Positions 30,861 to 41,227 of a DNA stretch of 64,000 bases are shown piece by piece. A program made the position numbers and the translations under genes. Below the pieces are notes generated by a model. It saw nothing but the letters and a program-made list of their open reading frames with translations. It ran no database searches and was not told the origin of the DNA. Source of the DNA: Eutreptiella sp. 'Long Island Sound 2002' (Eukaryota > Euglenozoa > Euglenophyceae > Eutreptiales > Eutreptiaceae); the NCBI GenBank assembly GCA_964036045.1, contig OZ038384.1, positions 23,613,000-23,676,999 on the forward strand. The letters are read 5' to 3'. The stretch's first letter is position 1, and each line of letters begins with the position of its first letter.

Positions 30861-32693
30861 TCATTGGGCCATGATCTTCATCTGTGTTGGGGTGATATAC
30901 ACTATGGTGACGGTGGCCCCCACGAGGCGCAGGGTGTCCACCTCATCTGCCGGGTGTCGGTGTATGTCGGTGTGTGTGGCCACGAGTGGCCCCTGTTGAT
31001 CGCAGTGGTGGTTTGTCAGAATGGCCTGTGTGTGGTGCCGTAGGAGGAGTTGTAGCTGGGCCGAGATGCCAGCGCCCACGGACGTGGAGACGCCGTGTTG
31101 CGCCAGTATCCACCGGGGGCAGGTGTTGCGGGCCATTTGCGCTTCTTTTATGCGTATGGCTGTCGCCTCGCGAACTTCTGGTTGGTGGTTGTGTGTTACC
31201 CTGTGCAGGAGGTGCGCTGCGTGTTTGGCATAGGCCATGTCGACCAAGGCGCCTGTATTGTCTCCGTAGTAGCGCCAGTGGGCCATCATGGCCTCCTTGG
31301 GGAAAGACGTGGGCCAGCCTCTGTGTTGCGCCCATGCCTTCGTCACTTGCTGTGGAGCGTGGCGTAGGGCGTCTTGGGGGCGCGGGAGGTGCAGGGCTTG
31401 GTACCCGATGGCCGCGTTGAGCACCGCTTCCATGAAGTACGCCAGGCCCTGCGTAGACAGGAGGTCCCCCCTGGCAATTTGGGGTAGCCGGGCGAGGCGC
31501 TCTTCTAGCTTGCTTGGGAGTGTGATGTGGTGGTGCCGCGTGGCCTGTGTGACTCCCAGGTGGACTGTGGTGTCTTCCAGGTGTAGGGGTTCACCTTTCC
31601 GGATGTGGGGGCTGAGGGTCTTGGCGTCGGCCAGCCCGACCGATTTGCGGGGGTGCACTAGGAGCTGGTGGGCGTCCAGGTAGGTTGTGGTGAGTCCGAG
31701 AATGGCGGACGCTTCCTCGGTGGTCGTTGGTAGCCCCGCGTTCTCAGGGTTGTGGTGGCGGGTGGCCGTAGTCAGGAGGTTGTCGTCCGCGAAGTTGATG
31801 AGGGGGGACCGTAGCGGGTATCGGGCGTACCCTGGGTATACCCGTGCTAGCTCGAATGCCTGTGGCAGGGTGACGAGGAGGTAGAGGAAGGGGCCTTCGG
31901 CGCCTCCCTGGGGGACCCCGCTGTCTGTGCCGGTCCAGGGGGTGAGGCCTGGGGCTGTGATGACGGCGTAGAGTCGGGTCTGGATGTACCCGGTCATTAA
32001 GGATAGGAATGGGAGGCCCATGGCATCCCATACCTCCGTGAGGAGCCGGTGTGGGGCGTGGGGGAACGCGCCTTGGACATCGAGGGAGGCGATATTCATC
32101 TCGTAGGGGTTCATGTCCAGCGCGGTGTCCTGGACGAAGATGGCTTCGTGGAAGGACCTGCCGGCCATGGCTCCCCACGTGCTGGCGGGCACGTGGGCGA
32201 AGATCGCCGGCGCGATGCGTCCTAGGATGAGCGTCCACACCAGCTTGACCTCGGTGGTGGCGCAGACTATGGGCCGCCAGTTCCCCGGCTGTGCCCAGTC
32301 CCCCTTTTTGTAGAGGGGGTGGACCAGGTTGGCACACTCAGGGGGGATGGGCGTGGCGCCCGTGACGATGTCCCACAGGCGGGCTGCCAGGCGGCGTTTG
32401 ACCGGCAGGGTGAGACGTTGGTACGCTTCGGCCGGCAAACCATCGATGCCGGGCACGACCCCCTTCTTCAGGCGGTCTAGGGCGCGTTGCAGTTCTGAGA
32501 TGCTGAAGAGGGCGTGTTCGATGGCGCGCCGCTGTTCCCGGTTGAAGACCCTGGGCACATGCTCGCGGATGGTGTTTCTGGTGTGGGGGTCGAGCTCGGG
32601 GGGGGCGTCCCTGTGTTGTGCCTGGAAGCTTTCCAGGACTGCCTGGAGGACGGCGTCAGGGTCATTGGTGAGGCCTCCTTCGGGGGTGCGCAC
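30861..32693 (-). CDS. Reverse transcriptase of LINE B
   Basis: A 610-codon frame with a full LINE-type RT core: motif 0/1 (GVVPGIDGLPAEAY, residue ~78), motif 2 (KKGDWAQPGNWRPIV), motif A with catalytic Asp205 (IASLDVQGAF), motif B (DSGVPQGG, ~257), motif C FADD (301-304) and a primer-grip-like VHLGV. The thumb region follows. The same frame continues upstream to about 33010 through one TGA (near 32880), with helical sequence (LEDTGRRTIDAV). Downstream it continues past a TGA (near 30861) into LSDPQWPARHVFQAYLR. It copies element RNA at the nicked target. The chosen ATG is simply the first after the upstream stop. All catalytic residues are kept, but the flanking stops would truncate ORF2. 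Confidence 0.85.
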   Translation of the reverse strand: MRTPEGGLTNDPDAVLQAVLESFQAQHRDAPPELDPHTRNTIREHVPRVFNREQRRAIEHALFSISELQRALDRLKKGVVPGIDGLPAEAYQRLTLPVKRRLAARLWDIVTGATPIPPECANLVHPLYKKGDWAQPGNWRPIVCATTEVKLVWTLILGRIAPAIFAHVPASTWGAMAGRSFHEAIFVQDTALDMNPYEMNIASLDVQGAFPHAPHRLLTEVWDAMGLPFLSLMTGYIQTRLYAVITAPGLTPWTGTDSGVPQGGAEGPFLYLLVTLPQAFELARVYPGYARYPLRSPLINFADDNLLTTATRHHNPENAGLPTTTEEASAILGLTTTYLDAHQLLVHPRKSVGLADAKTLSPHIRKGEPLHLEDTTVHLGVTQATRHHHITLPSKLEERLARLPQIARGDLLSTQGLAYFMEAVLNAAIGYQALHLPRPQDALRHAPQQVTKAWAQHRGWPTSFPKEAMMAHWRYYGDNTGALVDMAYAKHAAHLLHRVTHNHQPEVREATAIRIKEAQMARNTCPRWILAQHGVSTSVGAGISAQLQLLLRHHTQAILTNHHCDQQGPLVATHTDIHRHPADEVDTLRLVGATVTIVYITPTQMKIMAQ

Positions 32694-33015
32694 CGCGTCG
32701 ATGGTACGGCGCCCCGTGTCCTCCAGGATGCGGCTGATGTACCGTAGGGACTTGTACGGCGTGTCGTTTCTGCCGTATCTTTCGCGTTCCTGGGCTGCGG
32801 CCGCTATGCGCTGGGCGTGCCATTCCTGGAGTTGGTGGCGGCTGGTGGCGAGGAGCGCACGGAGGTGGGCGTCCCGGTCTCATGCCTCCAGTGTGCTGGG
32901 GCGTAGCAGGGTGGCGAGTTCCCCTCCTCGTGGTCCAGATGTCACGGACGAGTTGTTGGAGGGTGAGGTCTGGTGGTGCTGTCGTGTGGTTGGTGTCACG
33001 CTCCATGCCACATGC

Positions 33016-33545
33016 TTATGCCGCCCGGCGCATGGCGGTGGTGAGTGTCCGTGCATCCGGGCGGCGCAGGATGGCGTGTAGGGCCCTGTTATACCTGTGC
33101 CAGGCGCCGTGGTCGTCCTCGGCCGGGAACTGCAGTGTGGGTGGGAGGGTGTCGTCTGGCAGGGTGGCCGCAGGTGGGGGCAGGTTGGGGATGATGAGGT
33201 CGTTGTAGAGGGGTCGGTGGCCCGTGCCTGTGGGCGGGAGGTCCCCGTAGGCTGCTTCGTGGACGCGCACCGTGGTTGGGTCCCCGTAGCACGTGTCGAT
33301 GCGGGATGGGTGGGTGCTGGCTTGGTGGGGGTAATGGGAGGGTGTGCCGGTGAGTCCTGCTGTGAGGTCGGTGAGGGCCAGTTGGTGCATGGCGTCCCAG
33401 ACAGCTGTGTTGGTGGCTGTGGGTGGCCCGGTGCGGTCGTCGTCGGTGGGGGCGGCGTTTAGGTCGCCTATGATGATGGTGGGTGCCAGGAGGGAGAGTC
33501 GGCGGTACGCCAGGCTCAGGGTGTCCAGGAAGTCCTTGGTCTCCT
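33016..33545 (-). pseudogene. AP endonuclease fragment of LINE B (5'-truncated)
   Basis: Shows the C-terminal half of an apurinic-type endonuclease: TIIIGDLNAAPTDDD (Asp/Asn pair), SRIDTCYGD, and GTGHRPLYNDLI with the catalytic His. The N-terminal half is missing because the element starts at 33545. The enzyme would nick the target strand to prime reverse transcription. A stop at 33016 and a frame change separate it from the RT frame. Confidence 0.75.
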
Positions 33546-33557
33546 GGCATATGGTGA
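33546..33557 (+). repeat. Target-site duplication of LINE B, right copy
   Basis: GGCATATGGTGA, identical to 22450-22461. It belongs to LINE A's Cys/His knuckle codons. Confidence 0.93.
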
Positions 33558-33569
33558 ATTCCGGGTGTA

Positions 33570-34521
33570 TGTCTATACCTCGTCGGCCATACCAGCGTGC
33601 CACCCTGTCTAGGAGGGGTAGTTGTTCGGGCAAGAGTTGGGCACGCCGCGTTTGTAGGTGTACCGGCATTATGGATGGGTCAAGAGCTGAGAAGTACAAT
33701 GCGGTTTGCAGCTTATGCTGGAGGTGGTTCATGAGGGCGTTGTCAACTTTGCTGCCTCGAATGTGCGCCATGGTGCGGATGGGTTGTGGGTAGTGGTATG
33801 CCCGTCCCGTGTCGTTGTAGCTTCGATCGTCTGGTACCAGGGCGGGTGGTTCCCCGGGGTGTGGGATCGGCGGCAGGTGTTGGAGGTGCGTGTGCATGTG
33901 GTCCTGTAGCGGCGGGTCCTCGCTGTCCGGCATATGTTCCGCGAGCTGGTTGTGGGTGTGTAAATCTATGTGTCCGTTGCCCAGGCTATACCGATGAGAC
34001 TCTTGTTTGACGAGGTGTAAGACGACCTGTCTGGGGAGGCGCCACAAGGCTGCCCAGAGGTATAGGGCCTGGGTGCCCAGGCTAGAGTCGGTCGCCTTGT
34101 GCAGGGGTTGCCGTGCCAGTTTGCGGACGATCTGGAAGTCCATCGCCGCGTCTACGACGCCCCACACATGTTGCGTGTGGTCACCCGTTTTCTGGTGGGT
34201 GTCATTGACGGCGTCCAAGATGACTGCCAGTGTTCTTAGTTCCCCGTGAGAGGAGGCCCCGAAGATGGTAGCCCCTGTGAGGTGGTGCTGGCGTAATCGG
34301 CCTGTCGCGTCCGTCCTCAACTCCAAAACCGCCCCCCCAGCTGCTGGGGTGAGGCTTGTGGTGCCAGGGGCATCCGCAAAAATGACAGTGTTGTGGTCGT
34401 CCGCGTACGGCAGGCGGCACAGCGTCGTTGGTTGGTAGGGATGGATGCGTGCCCCCCGTTCCGTGGTGGCCCACATCGTGGTGGTGACCGGTTGGACTCT
34501 CCAGGTAGCATACACGCCCAC
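33570..34521 (-). pseudogene. RNase H domain of LINE A
   Basis: The minus-strand frame contains TVIFADAPG (first Asp), GASSHGELRTL (Glu), VWGVVDAAMDF (Asp) and SLGNGHIDLHTH (last Asp), homologous position by position to the intact RNase H of LINE B. It then reads through LPLLDRVARWYGRR into the first half of the Cys/His knuckle. The stretch upstream, 35074-34530, is in another frame and contains the Cys-rich linker CWRCGPQ. It is cut off from the rest of ORF2 by the LINE B insertion. Confidence 0.72.
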
Positions 34522-35106
34522 CCCCTGCTGGGTTCATGCGGACATAGTCGTTGTTCCCCTCCTGGCCCTGTGTCAGGTAGCTGTACACATTTTTGAGCAG
34601 GTACGCTTTCTGTGGGTGGAATGTGGTCCACTTGATCGTCTGCCAGTCCTGGACCAGGGAGCATCGGTGTTTAACCGGGTAGGCGGGGGCCTCCGGTGTG
34701 GCGCTGCGGTGTTTGACCAGCACCGGGAAGGTGATGGCTGGGTGCTTGGTGTCCCACCTTCCCTGGTGAGATCTCCATTCCACCGCGGCGCTGGGGCCCC
34801 ACGCCACTGTGGCCGTGTCCTTCTCCGCGGCCCCTTCGAAGTGCGTGTGTAGCCACCGGTGTCGTTCTGGGGTAGCGTGGGCCGTTGGTATGGGGTGGTA
34901 GCAAGCCAGTAACTGGAAGAGGGGGCACGGGGTGGCTAGTGCTTGGGGTCCACATCTCCAGCAAGTGATGGGGGTGCCCGTCAGCTTGTCCTGCGACAGT
35001 GGTTGCGGACAAAAGGGGCGTGCTGTTGGTGGTGGTAGCATCCTCAAGCTGCCGCGTGCTCTGCCAGGTTGCAATGTGGTTTTGAGTCCGTTGGGTGCCA
35101 GGTTAT

Positions 35107-35196
35107 GATGGCCTGCACTCCCTCCTCTGCTGTTGGTTCGGGCTCAGGTGAACGGTTTTTGCCCTTTCTCCTTGGTAGCCTAAGCTACACGCCTTA
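35107..35196. other. Short spacer between LINE A and the repeat
   Basis: Ninety bases with no recognisable coding or repeat content. It represents the target flank on the right side of LINE A. Confidence 0.4.
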
Positions 35197-35448
35197 TTTG
35201 TATTGCCCGCCGCCGCCTACCTACATCGCCGTTGTTTCTTCACGTCATCTGTTTCGGCAAGGCAACGGCTGTGTCGCCCTGGGTCTTCCAGCCAATAACT
35301 TTGCGCCAGAGCCATTTAAGCCTGGTTGGGTGTTCATACGCCACTTTTGCATCGATGGGAATGGTTCCCGAGGTCCAGCCTTCTTGGTGTATTGTCTGTC
35401 TGTTGGATTTGGCCGCTGCAGTGCAATTGCCCTGTCGGGCTCACGAGG
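35197..35448 (+). repeat. 252-bp repeat, copy 2 (left flank of LINE C)
   Basis: About 95 % identical over its full 252 bp to 44352-44603. It ends exactly where the TTTGAGG tail of LINE C begins, while the other copy begins where LINE C's 5' end stops. An open plus-strand frame (ALGLPANNFAPEPFKPGW) is shared by both copies and partly by copy 1 at 11394, so an ancestral coding role is possible but unproven. Confidence 0.88.
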
Positions 35449-35482
35449 TTTGAGGTTTGAGGTTTGAGGTTTGAGGTTTCGG
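35449..35482 (-). repeat. 3' tail of LINE C, TTTGAGG repeats
   Basis: Four to five 7-bp units, GAGGTTTGAGGTTTGAGG on the plus strand, i.e. ACCTCAA repeats at the 3' end of the element. The unit differs from the TAGG tail of LINEs A and B. Confidence 0.7.
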
Positions 35483-37918
35483 GTACTAGACGCCTTTCGG
35501 CCCCGGGGGGCCACCTGGTGGGGCGAGGTGATATCCTCCCCACCGGGACCTAGTGGGGGGCCCTTCATGACACACCTCCTGCCTGGTGGCGGAGTCCCCC
35601 AGGTTCACAGGGCTTGGAGCCCTGTTCCTCCAAGGCTTCCCCTTCTCGCCATTCCCTGGTCAGTGCATCACTTAGCAACCGTAGCTGCAGGTGCTTACCC
35701 ACCGCGTCGCCCCCCTAATAGTGGTTGCCCGGGGTGCCGGCGCCGCCGGGCCCGTGCTACTGGCTTGTCGCCAGTGGGACCCCCTGGGGCTGGCGCGGAG
35801 GCTGCCTAGTTGCGGGGCTGGTGCGTGGTTTGGCGCGCCACTACTGCCTTTGCGGCTGCGGTGCCCTTTTCGTGTGTGCGCGGCGCTGGCGGCAGGCCTG
35901 GGGGGTCTTCTCTGTTCCCCCTCTCCCGCCCCGCGTTCGCCGCGCTGTGTGTGGCGGGTCGTCCTGTCTGGGGGTCCCGTACCCTCGCCCGCTGGTACGC
36001 CATTCCATTCGGTCAAGGCGTTCCGCGGGCTTGGTCCGGTTGCCCTTCTGGTATTCCCCGCGTGTCCTTTGCGTGTGCGTGCGCTCGCGCTCTCGTGGCG
36101 TCCGCGCCCCTCCTCCCTCCCTGGGTCGGTGTGGCGCACGCACCTCGCGTGGTCCCGGTGCAGGGCGCCGGTAGGGCCGTTCCACGCGGTCCGTGCCCCT
36201 CCGCTTGTCCTGCCTCGCTCCCCCGCGCTGTCTGGCCTGCCTTGGGGGGGGGTGCCCCAGTCCTGTTCCCCCCGTGCCTGGCTTGGGGTTGTGTGTCCCC
36301 TTATGGGCGGGCCTGCGCGTCCGGGGCGTTCCGGCACCGAGGGGGGGCGGGGGGGGGGGGGGGGGCTGTGTGCCGTCCTCCCCGGAGGCGTGGCGGGAAG
36401 GCCCCGAGGGGCGGGGGGTCGCTCTACCTCGGTCCGTCCCTCTGCCTTCCCTGGGCGGGCACCAAAGTGGGTGTTATTGGTGTCGCTCAGTTCATGGAGG
36501 GCGTGGAGTCCATACTGCTCAGATCCGTGTTTGCGTGTTGATCCCGGGCGTGGTCCGTGTGGCGCCCTTGTCTGCTGGCGCAGGTCTGTGTGCCTGTCTG
36601 TCGCGGTCCCTGTGGGAGCAGGCGGGTGGGGGCGTGGGAGCGCCTGGCGTACTGGCTTTGCGGCGTTCGCCCCCGGGCGCCGCGGCCCTTTCAGGGGGAG
36701 GGGGAACTTCCCCCTGGCCTAGGAGGGGGTAGAGGGCCGGCGCCTCCGTGGCCCGTCTCCGGCATCCCGCGGACCGGAGGGGGGGGTTGGGGGGAGAGCG
36801 GGGAGGGGGGGTCGCGCCGTCATGGCCGGCAGCTTGGCGCCGCGCATCCCTCCCTGCTGCATGCTCGGCCGGGGCTGTGTGGCAGGCCCGCGCGCCGGGC
36901 GCGGTCTGGCCGGCCGCTGGTGGGTCAGTCTGCCAGGGGGAGGGGGGGGGGGTGGTTGGTGCGCGGCCCCTCCTCGGGGGCTCGGTCCGGGGGCCCCGCG
37001 GGGCGGGGGCCGGAAGGTCGCTCTGCTGCGGTTCGTCTCTCCGCCCTCCCCGGGCGGGCACCAAGGCGGGTCGCTTTGTCATTGCCTCACCCTCCACACT
37101 GCACTGGCACACGTCCGCGTGCCGCCGTCAGGGTGTGGCCCTCGGGGTGCCCTTGCGTGCCGGCGCAGGGCTGCCGGCCTGTTCCGGGTACTGCGGGAGT
37201 GGGCGGGCGGCTGATCGGAGGCACGCGGTGTACAGCAGCGCGTACCACAGCAGTGGCGCCCCTTCCTGGGTGTCGCGGCCCTCTCCGGGGGGGGGGTCTC
37301 CCCCCGGGGCGAGCGGGGGGGCCGCGGGGCAGCCGTCCCCCTGGCTGGCCTCCGGCTGTCCGTTGGTCTGGGGGGCAGATGGGGGAGGCAGAAGGGGGGG
37401 GGGCTCCCTGCTGTCCCTCTCCGGTCCCCTGGTGCTGCTCCCTGTTGGCTACAGGGGGATGGCCTGTCGGTCCTGGCTCCGGTGGGCCAGCCGTTGACGG
37501 GGGGGGGGGGCGCACTCCCCTCCTGGTCCCCCCGACCCTCCGGGCGCTAGGCCGACGTGCGGGTCCTCACCCTTGGGCCCCCCGCTCCCCCCCTTGCCGT
37601 CGCCCTGCCGCGTGGTTCCAGTGGGGGTGGGGGGAGAGGGCTGGCGGGTGCTGGGGATGGTGTTCTGGGTCCGCGGGCTAGTGATTAGCGGTCTGCAGGA
37701 CAGTGGGGTCTCCGCACGCGCTCGTCAGCGCGCTCGCGGCTCCCGCCTCCTCCCCTACTGGGGGCGGCGCGCGTCCCTCCGTTGTGCTAACGGCAGGGGG
37801 GTCGGGTGGGCGCTCTGGGTCGGGGGGCCCAGGCCTGCCGGGGGGGTGTCCCGCGTCGCTGGTTCTTCCCCACCCCCCTGTGCCCAACGCCCGGGACCAT
37901 CGCCGCCGGGCGCGGCCT
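35483..37918 (-). other. 3' untranslated region of LINE C with G runs
   Basis: Extremely GC-rich, without conserved frames. It contains a 17-G run (36349-36365) and an imperfect tandem duplication with a period of about 580 bp: ...GGCGGGCACCAA(A/G)GYGGGT occurs near 36455 and 37055, followed in both by related GGTGT/GTGTGG blocks. Part of it (about 36150-36290, minus strand) matches 63846-64000 in LINE E. Plus-strand open frames here are antisense artefacts. Confidence 0.6.
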
Positions 37919-39942
37919 TCACCTGCGCCGCCGCTTGTGTGGGGGCTGGGGCTGCGGCGGCGGCGGGTTCCGCCGGCGGTAGCGCCAGTGGCCGGGGACG
38001 GTGCGCAGGGCCCGGGGGAGCCAGTTGTTGGCCTCCACGTCGGCTCCCTGTTGGGTCCCCCCTGCCCGAATCACAACCTGGAGAACCCTCTCGTGGTCCT
38101 CCTGGGCCACCCACCCCCCTGCAGGCACCTCCCTGTTCCCCCCATGCCTCCGGAGGAACACGGCATCGGAACGCCGGTTCCTCATCCCCCTGGTGATCCC
38201 TGAGGAGGCCCAGCCCAGCCACCCGTACACCTCCATCACCAGGGGAAGGGCCTTGCCCCCGAGGGGGTCCGACATCGCGTCCCAGTCCCGGTCCCAATTT
38301 CGGGCCCCCTCTGCCCCCAATGCCGGCTCCGCCTGCGGCCCCTGCACCTGCGGCGCCGACGCCGCGCCTTGTTCCCTCGCCGCTGGGGCAGCGGCCATCC
38401 GCGCCGGCTCCGCCCTTGGCTCTGGTGCCGCGGGGACAGGGCCGCGCGGGGCGCCGCCGTGCGGGTGGGGGGGCGGCTGATGTGGGGGTCGAGGGGGTTT
38501 GGCAGGGGACCAGGTTCCCAGCGTCGGACTCGATGTCATACAGGTGGCCGTGGTGGTGGTTGCGGTGGTGGGTGTGGTGCGCCGGCATTTGTTGGATACA
38601 GGGGGGGGATGCACCGCACCAGCTGGACGTCCAGCTGCGGGGGCGCCCTGCTTTCCGTTCCTCTCCCTACACCCTGCCCGCCCCCCGTGGCCCCCGCGCC
38701 CCGCCCTGCTTGTCATTGGGGGCCTACGTCGCCCTTCCCTCCCTTGCCCTCAGGTCCCCTCCCGGCCCGGAAAACCCTGGCTCGGGCGCACTCCTGCCCC
38801 TCTGCCCTCCAGCCCGTGCCGGGGGTCCCGTCCTCTGTCACCCGCGTCCGTGCCTGCACAGCCGACGCCTGTGTCCTTCCAGCGTCTTTGTGCATGTCCC
38901 CGGCTGTGTCCCCGTCCGCCTACCGCACCCTGCTCCGCCCCGTGCGCCCCGTTGTCGCCCGCTTTGGCCCCCTGCTCACGTTTCTGCACCCGTCCTCGGG
39001 CGCTGCCGCTCGCAACTGTGTCCTTCCCATGCCCTTACCCTTTCCCTGCGCTGTGTCCGGTGTCTCGTCGTCCACTGCTCGCGCTCTGCCCCGCTCCGCT
39101 GCCGCTGGCCTTGGTGCCTTGCCCGTGCCCTTGCCCTTGCTCCTTGCCGCGTGCGCCCTGGCCTGTCACCTGCGTTCGTCCTTGGGCGCTCCCCCTGTCG
39201 CCTCCGTCCCTCGCTCCACGCTCCCGTGGTCAGTACTCTGCCCCGCCCGCACGCCGTCCCCCCCCTCCTGGATCACGCGCCGGGCCTCCTGCTGCCGTCG
39301 CAGCAGCAGCAGCGTGATGCCCGGCAGCGTACGTGTGGGCGTCGGGGGGCGGACGGGCCGCGGCCTCCCCTCAGGGGAGGCGGCCTTGGGCGGGTACGGC
39401 TTGGGGGGGCTGGTGTGGGTGTTGCTGGGGTTGGTTTGGGCGCGGAACTTGGTGCCCTCTCTGCCCTCCGCTGCGGCTGCGGCAGCCCCCGGCGAGGCGC
39501 TCGGGGTCCGCGCTGGGCCCGCCTCTCGCGCTGGCGGCGTGCTGGGGGCCGCGGCGTCGTCAGCCGGGGCCGTGGCGCGGCCTGCCTGGGCCGCTGTCTC
39601 AGCTCCCTGTGTACCCAAGGCCCCCTTCGGGGGCGGGGCGGCAGGGGCCGCGTCCTGAGCGGCGGGGGTGGCCTCCTCGGCCGGCGCGGGCTCCTGGGCT
39701 GGCGGCCAGGGGTCGGCGGGGGCCGCCCGGGGCTGCCCGGCCGGTGGCCCGACGGGCACCGCGGCCTCCGCCAGCCGTCGCTCCTCGCGCTCCGCGAGGG
39801 TCTCCCCCGCACATCCCGGGGAGACGGGGGAGCGGGGGCGGGACTGGCGGTGGTGGCGGTCGTGCCGCTGGGGGAAGCCATTGGAGTCCGACATCACTGT
39901 TATCCTGGTAGGCATGCGTGGCGGCAGGCGTGTCCGTTCCAC
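37919..39942 (-). pseudogene. LINE C ORF3: Pro-rich protein with conserved C-terminal module
   Basis: Starts MSDSNGFPQRHD (at 39894, downstream of an earlier in-frame ATG at 39942), where the DNA around the ATG is nearly identical to LINE D. The N-terminal ~250 residues are Ala/Pro/Glu-rich and disordered. A Gly/Arg-rich stretch in shifted frames follows (39165-38720). Then the frame 38716-37919 reads a conserved module (WDRDWDAMSDPLGGKALPLV, EVYGWLGWASSGITRGMRNR, HGGNREVPAGGW) and ends PPHKRRRR. LINE D encodes the same module and tail. The function is unknown; the basic end suggests nuclear import or nucleic-acid binding. Confidence 0.5.
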
Positions 39943-39956
39943 TACGTCCTAGTGAA

Positions 39957-40889
39957 TCAGTAGTGTACCGTGGGCAGTGCCCTGTAGTGCTGCGCGGGGG
40001 GGAGGGGGGGAGGGTAGGGGGCGCGGCAGTGGTGTTGGTCCCGTGTGGGCAGGGGCCGGTGGCCATCCATCGGCACTGGGGCGGGAGGCGGGTGAGCCAC
40101 GCGGCCCACACGTCGCGCCACAGCTCCCAGTCTGGGGCGGGGCTCAGGGCCCTGGGCCCCCGGGAATCGCCTGGTGAAGCCGGGGGGAGCCGCACAAGGT
40201 GGACTCCCGTGACGGCGGTGACCTCCTGTGTTCGCAGAAAGGCGTGCACCCCGTCCCGCGCCTCGGGCACCAGGAGGGGGGGGCGGGGCACGGGCGCTGC
40301 CCCGTAGAGGTCTCTTGGGGTTATCCTCAGGACTCGCTCCGGGTCCCCGCGGGTCGTGACCACGAGGAGGAGCAGGCGGGGTGCCTGTGCACTCTTGCCA
40401 GACAACCTGCCCTCTGTGGTGGGCACCCCTGGTCCTGGAGAGGGGGGGGGACAGGTGCGGGCTGGCCCAGCCGCGGGGCGTGTGCATGGCCGGTGGGACG
40501 GCGGGACACCAGGTGGGCTCCCTGGGGAACGCCTCGCACACAACAGCGTACGGGGGCGTCGGCCTGGTGCCGTCGTACACCGCATGGGTTGGGCGGGGGC
40601 GGGCTGGCGTCTTGCCCGCGCCTTCCACGAATACCGTGACTTTGCCCACTTCCAAGTCCTCGTCCGGTGGATGTAGAAGGTGGAGTGCCGCATCCAGCTC
40701 GGAAACTCCTCCCGGGTAGGTGGCCCGCGCCTGGTTCAGGTACGGGCGGCGTCCCCGGGCAAGCGCGTCCTCAGGGCGTGCAGCAGGGCAGGGGCGCTGC
40801 TTTGGAGGGACGTGGCGGACCCTGCGCCTGTCAGCTGCAGGGTGTCCCCCATGGACAGGGGCCGGCCTGACTGGTTGGACGTGCGCCAC
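39957..40889 (-). pseudogene. LINE C homologue of the D segment at 58511-59457
   Basis: Reads VSELDAALHLLHPPDEDLEV, then YAVVCEAFPREPTWCPAV, in parallel with LINE D at 58710-58930. Frames switch several times. No known domain is identified. Conservation between two diverged copies indicates former coding capacity between the Cys finger and ORF3. Confidence 0.45.
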
Positions 40890-41227
40890 TCCATCCAGTG
40901 CCTGCAGAGGACCGCCTCAGGGCCTATGAGTCCCAGCCGGACGGCGTTCACGAACCGGTGCATCGCTGTGAGTAGCATAGGAGCCCCAGCCCCGTTGAGG
41001 GCGCGGACGGCTGGAAGGGCGGCCTCGGTGATAAAAGTCCTCGCGCTGCCCGCCGGGTCGTGCTTGGCGGCAGCGTGCGCCTCGTGCGCCTCCGTCACCG
41101 CATCTGCCACCAGGCTCCGGACGATCGCCTCCTGTGCTGGGTGGCGGACCCTGGCGTGCTCTGGACCGTTCCCTCTTCGGCGAGGCATGGTGCTGTGGGC
41201 TCTGCAAAGCGCAGCGGCGGGCGGGGG

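Larger units (their letters stand above)
22462..33545 (-). mobile_element. LINE B, nested inside LINE A
   Basis: An 11.1-kb minus-strand non-LTR retrotransposon bounded by perfect 12-bp duplications and a GGTAGG-repeat tail at its 3' end (22462-22477). It is 5'-truncated within the AP endonuclease domain, the usual outcome of incomplete target-primed reverse transcription. The order is endonuclease fragment, RT, RNase H, Cys/His knuckle, RING-like finger, Pro/His-rich region, Ulp1-like protease, Pro-rich region with basic tail, then ~1.3 kb of 3' untranslated DNA. Removing it rejoins the two halves of LINE A's Cys/His knuckle in frame. Confidence 0.93.
33546..35099 (-). mobile_element. LINE A, 5' portion (5'-truncated)
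   Basis: Holds the segment between RT and RNase H and the RNase H domain of LINE A. It begins at about 35099 next to a 7-bp match of its 3' flank, so the endonuclease and RT were never copied (5' truncation). It ends in the middle of the Cys/His knuckle, where LINE B inserted. The sequence around PITCWRCGPQALATPCPL (34970) matches TPRTCWHCGPAAVDTPWPL in LINE B. Confidence 0.85.

Noticed and set aside
35449-35482. TTTGAGG repeats as a telomere remnant.
   Set aside because: The unit is not a known telomere repeat and it sits precisely at LINE C's 3' end, so a retroelement tail is the simpler reading.
38320-39963. Plus-strand frames of 547 and 429 codons opposite LINE C ORF3.
   Set aside because: The minus strand is homologous to LINE D ORF3 and keeps its protein sequence; the plus-strand frames are antisense shadows.
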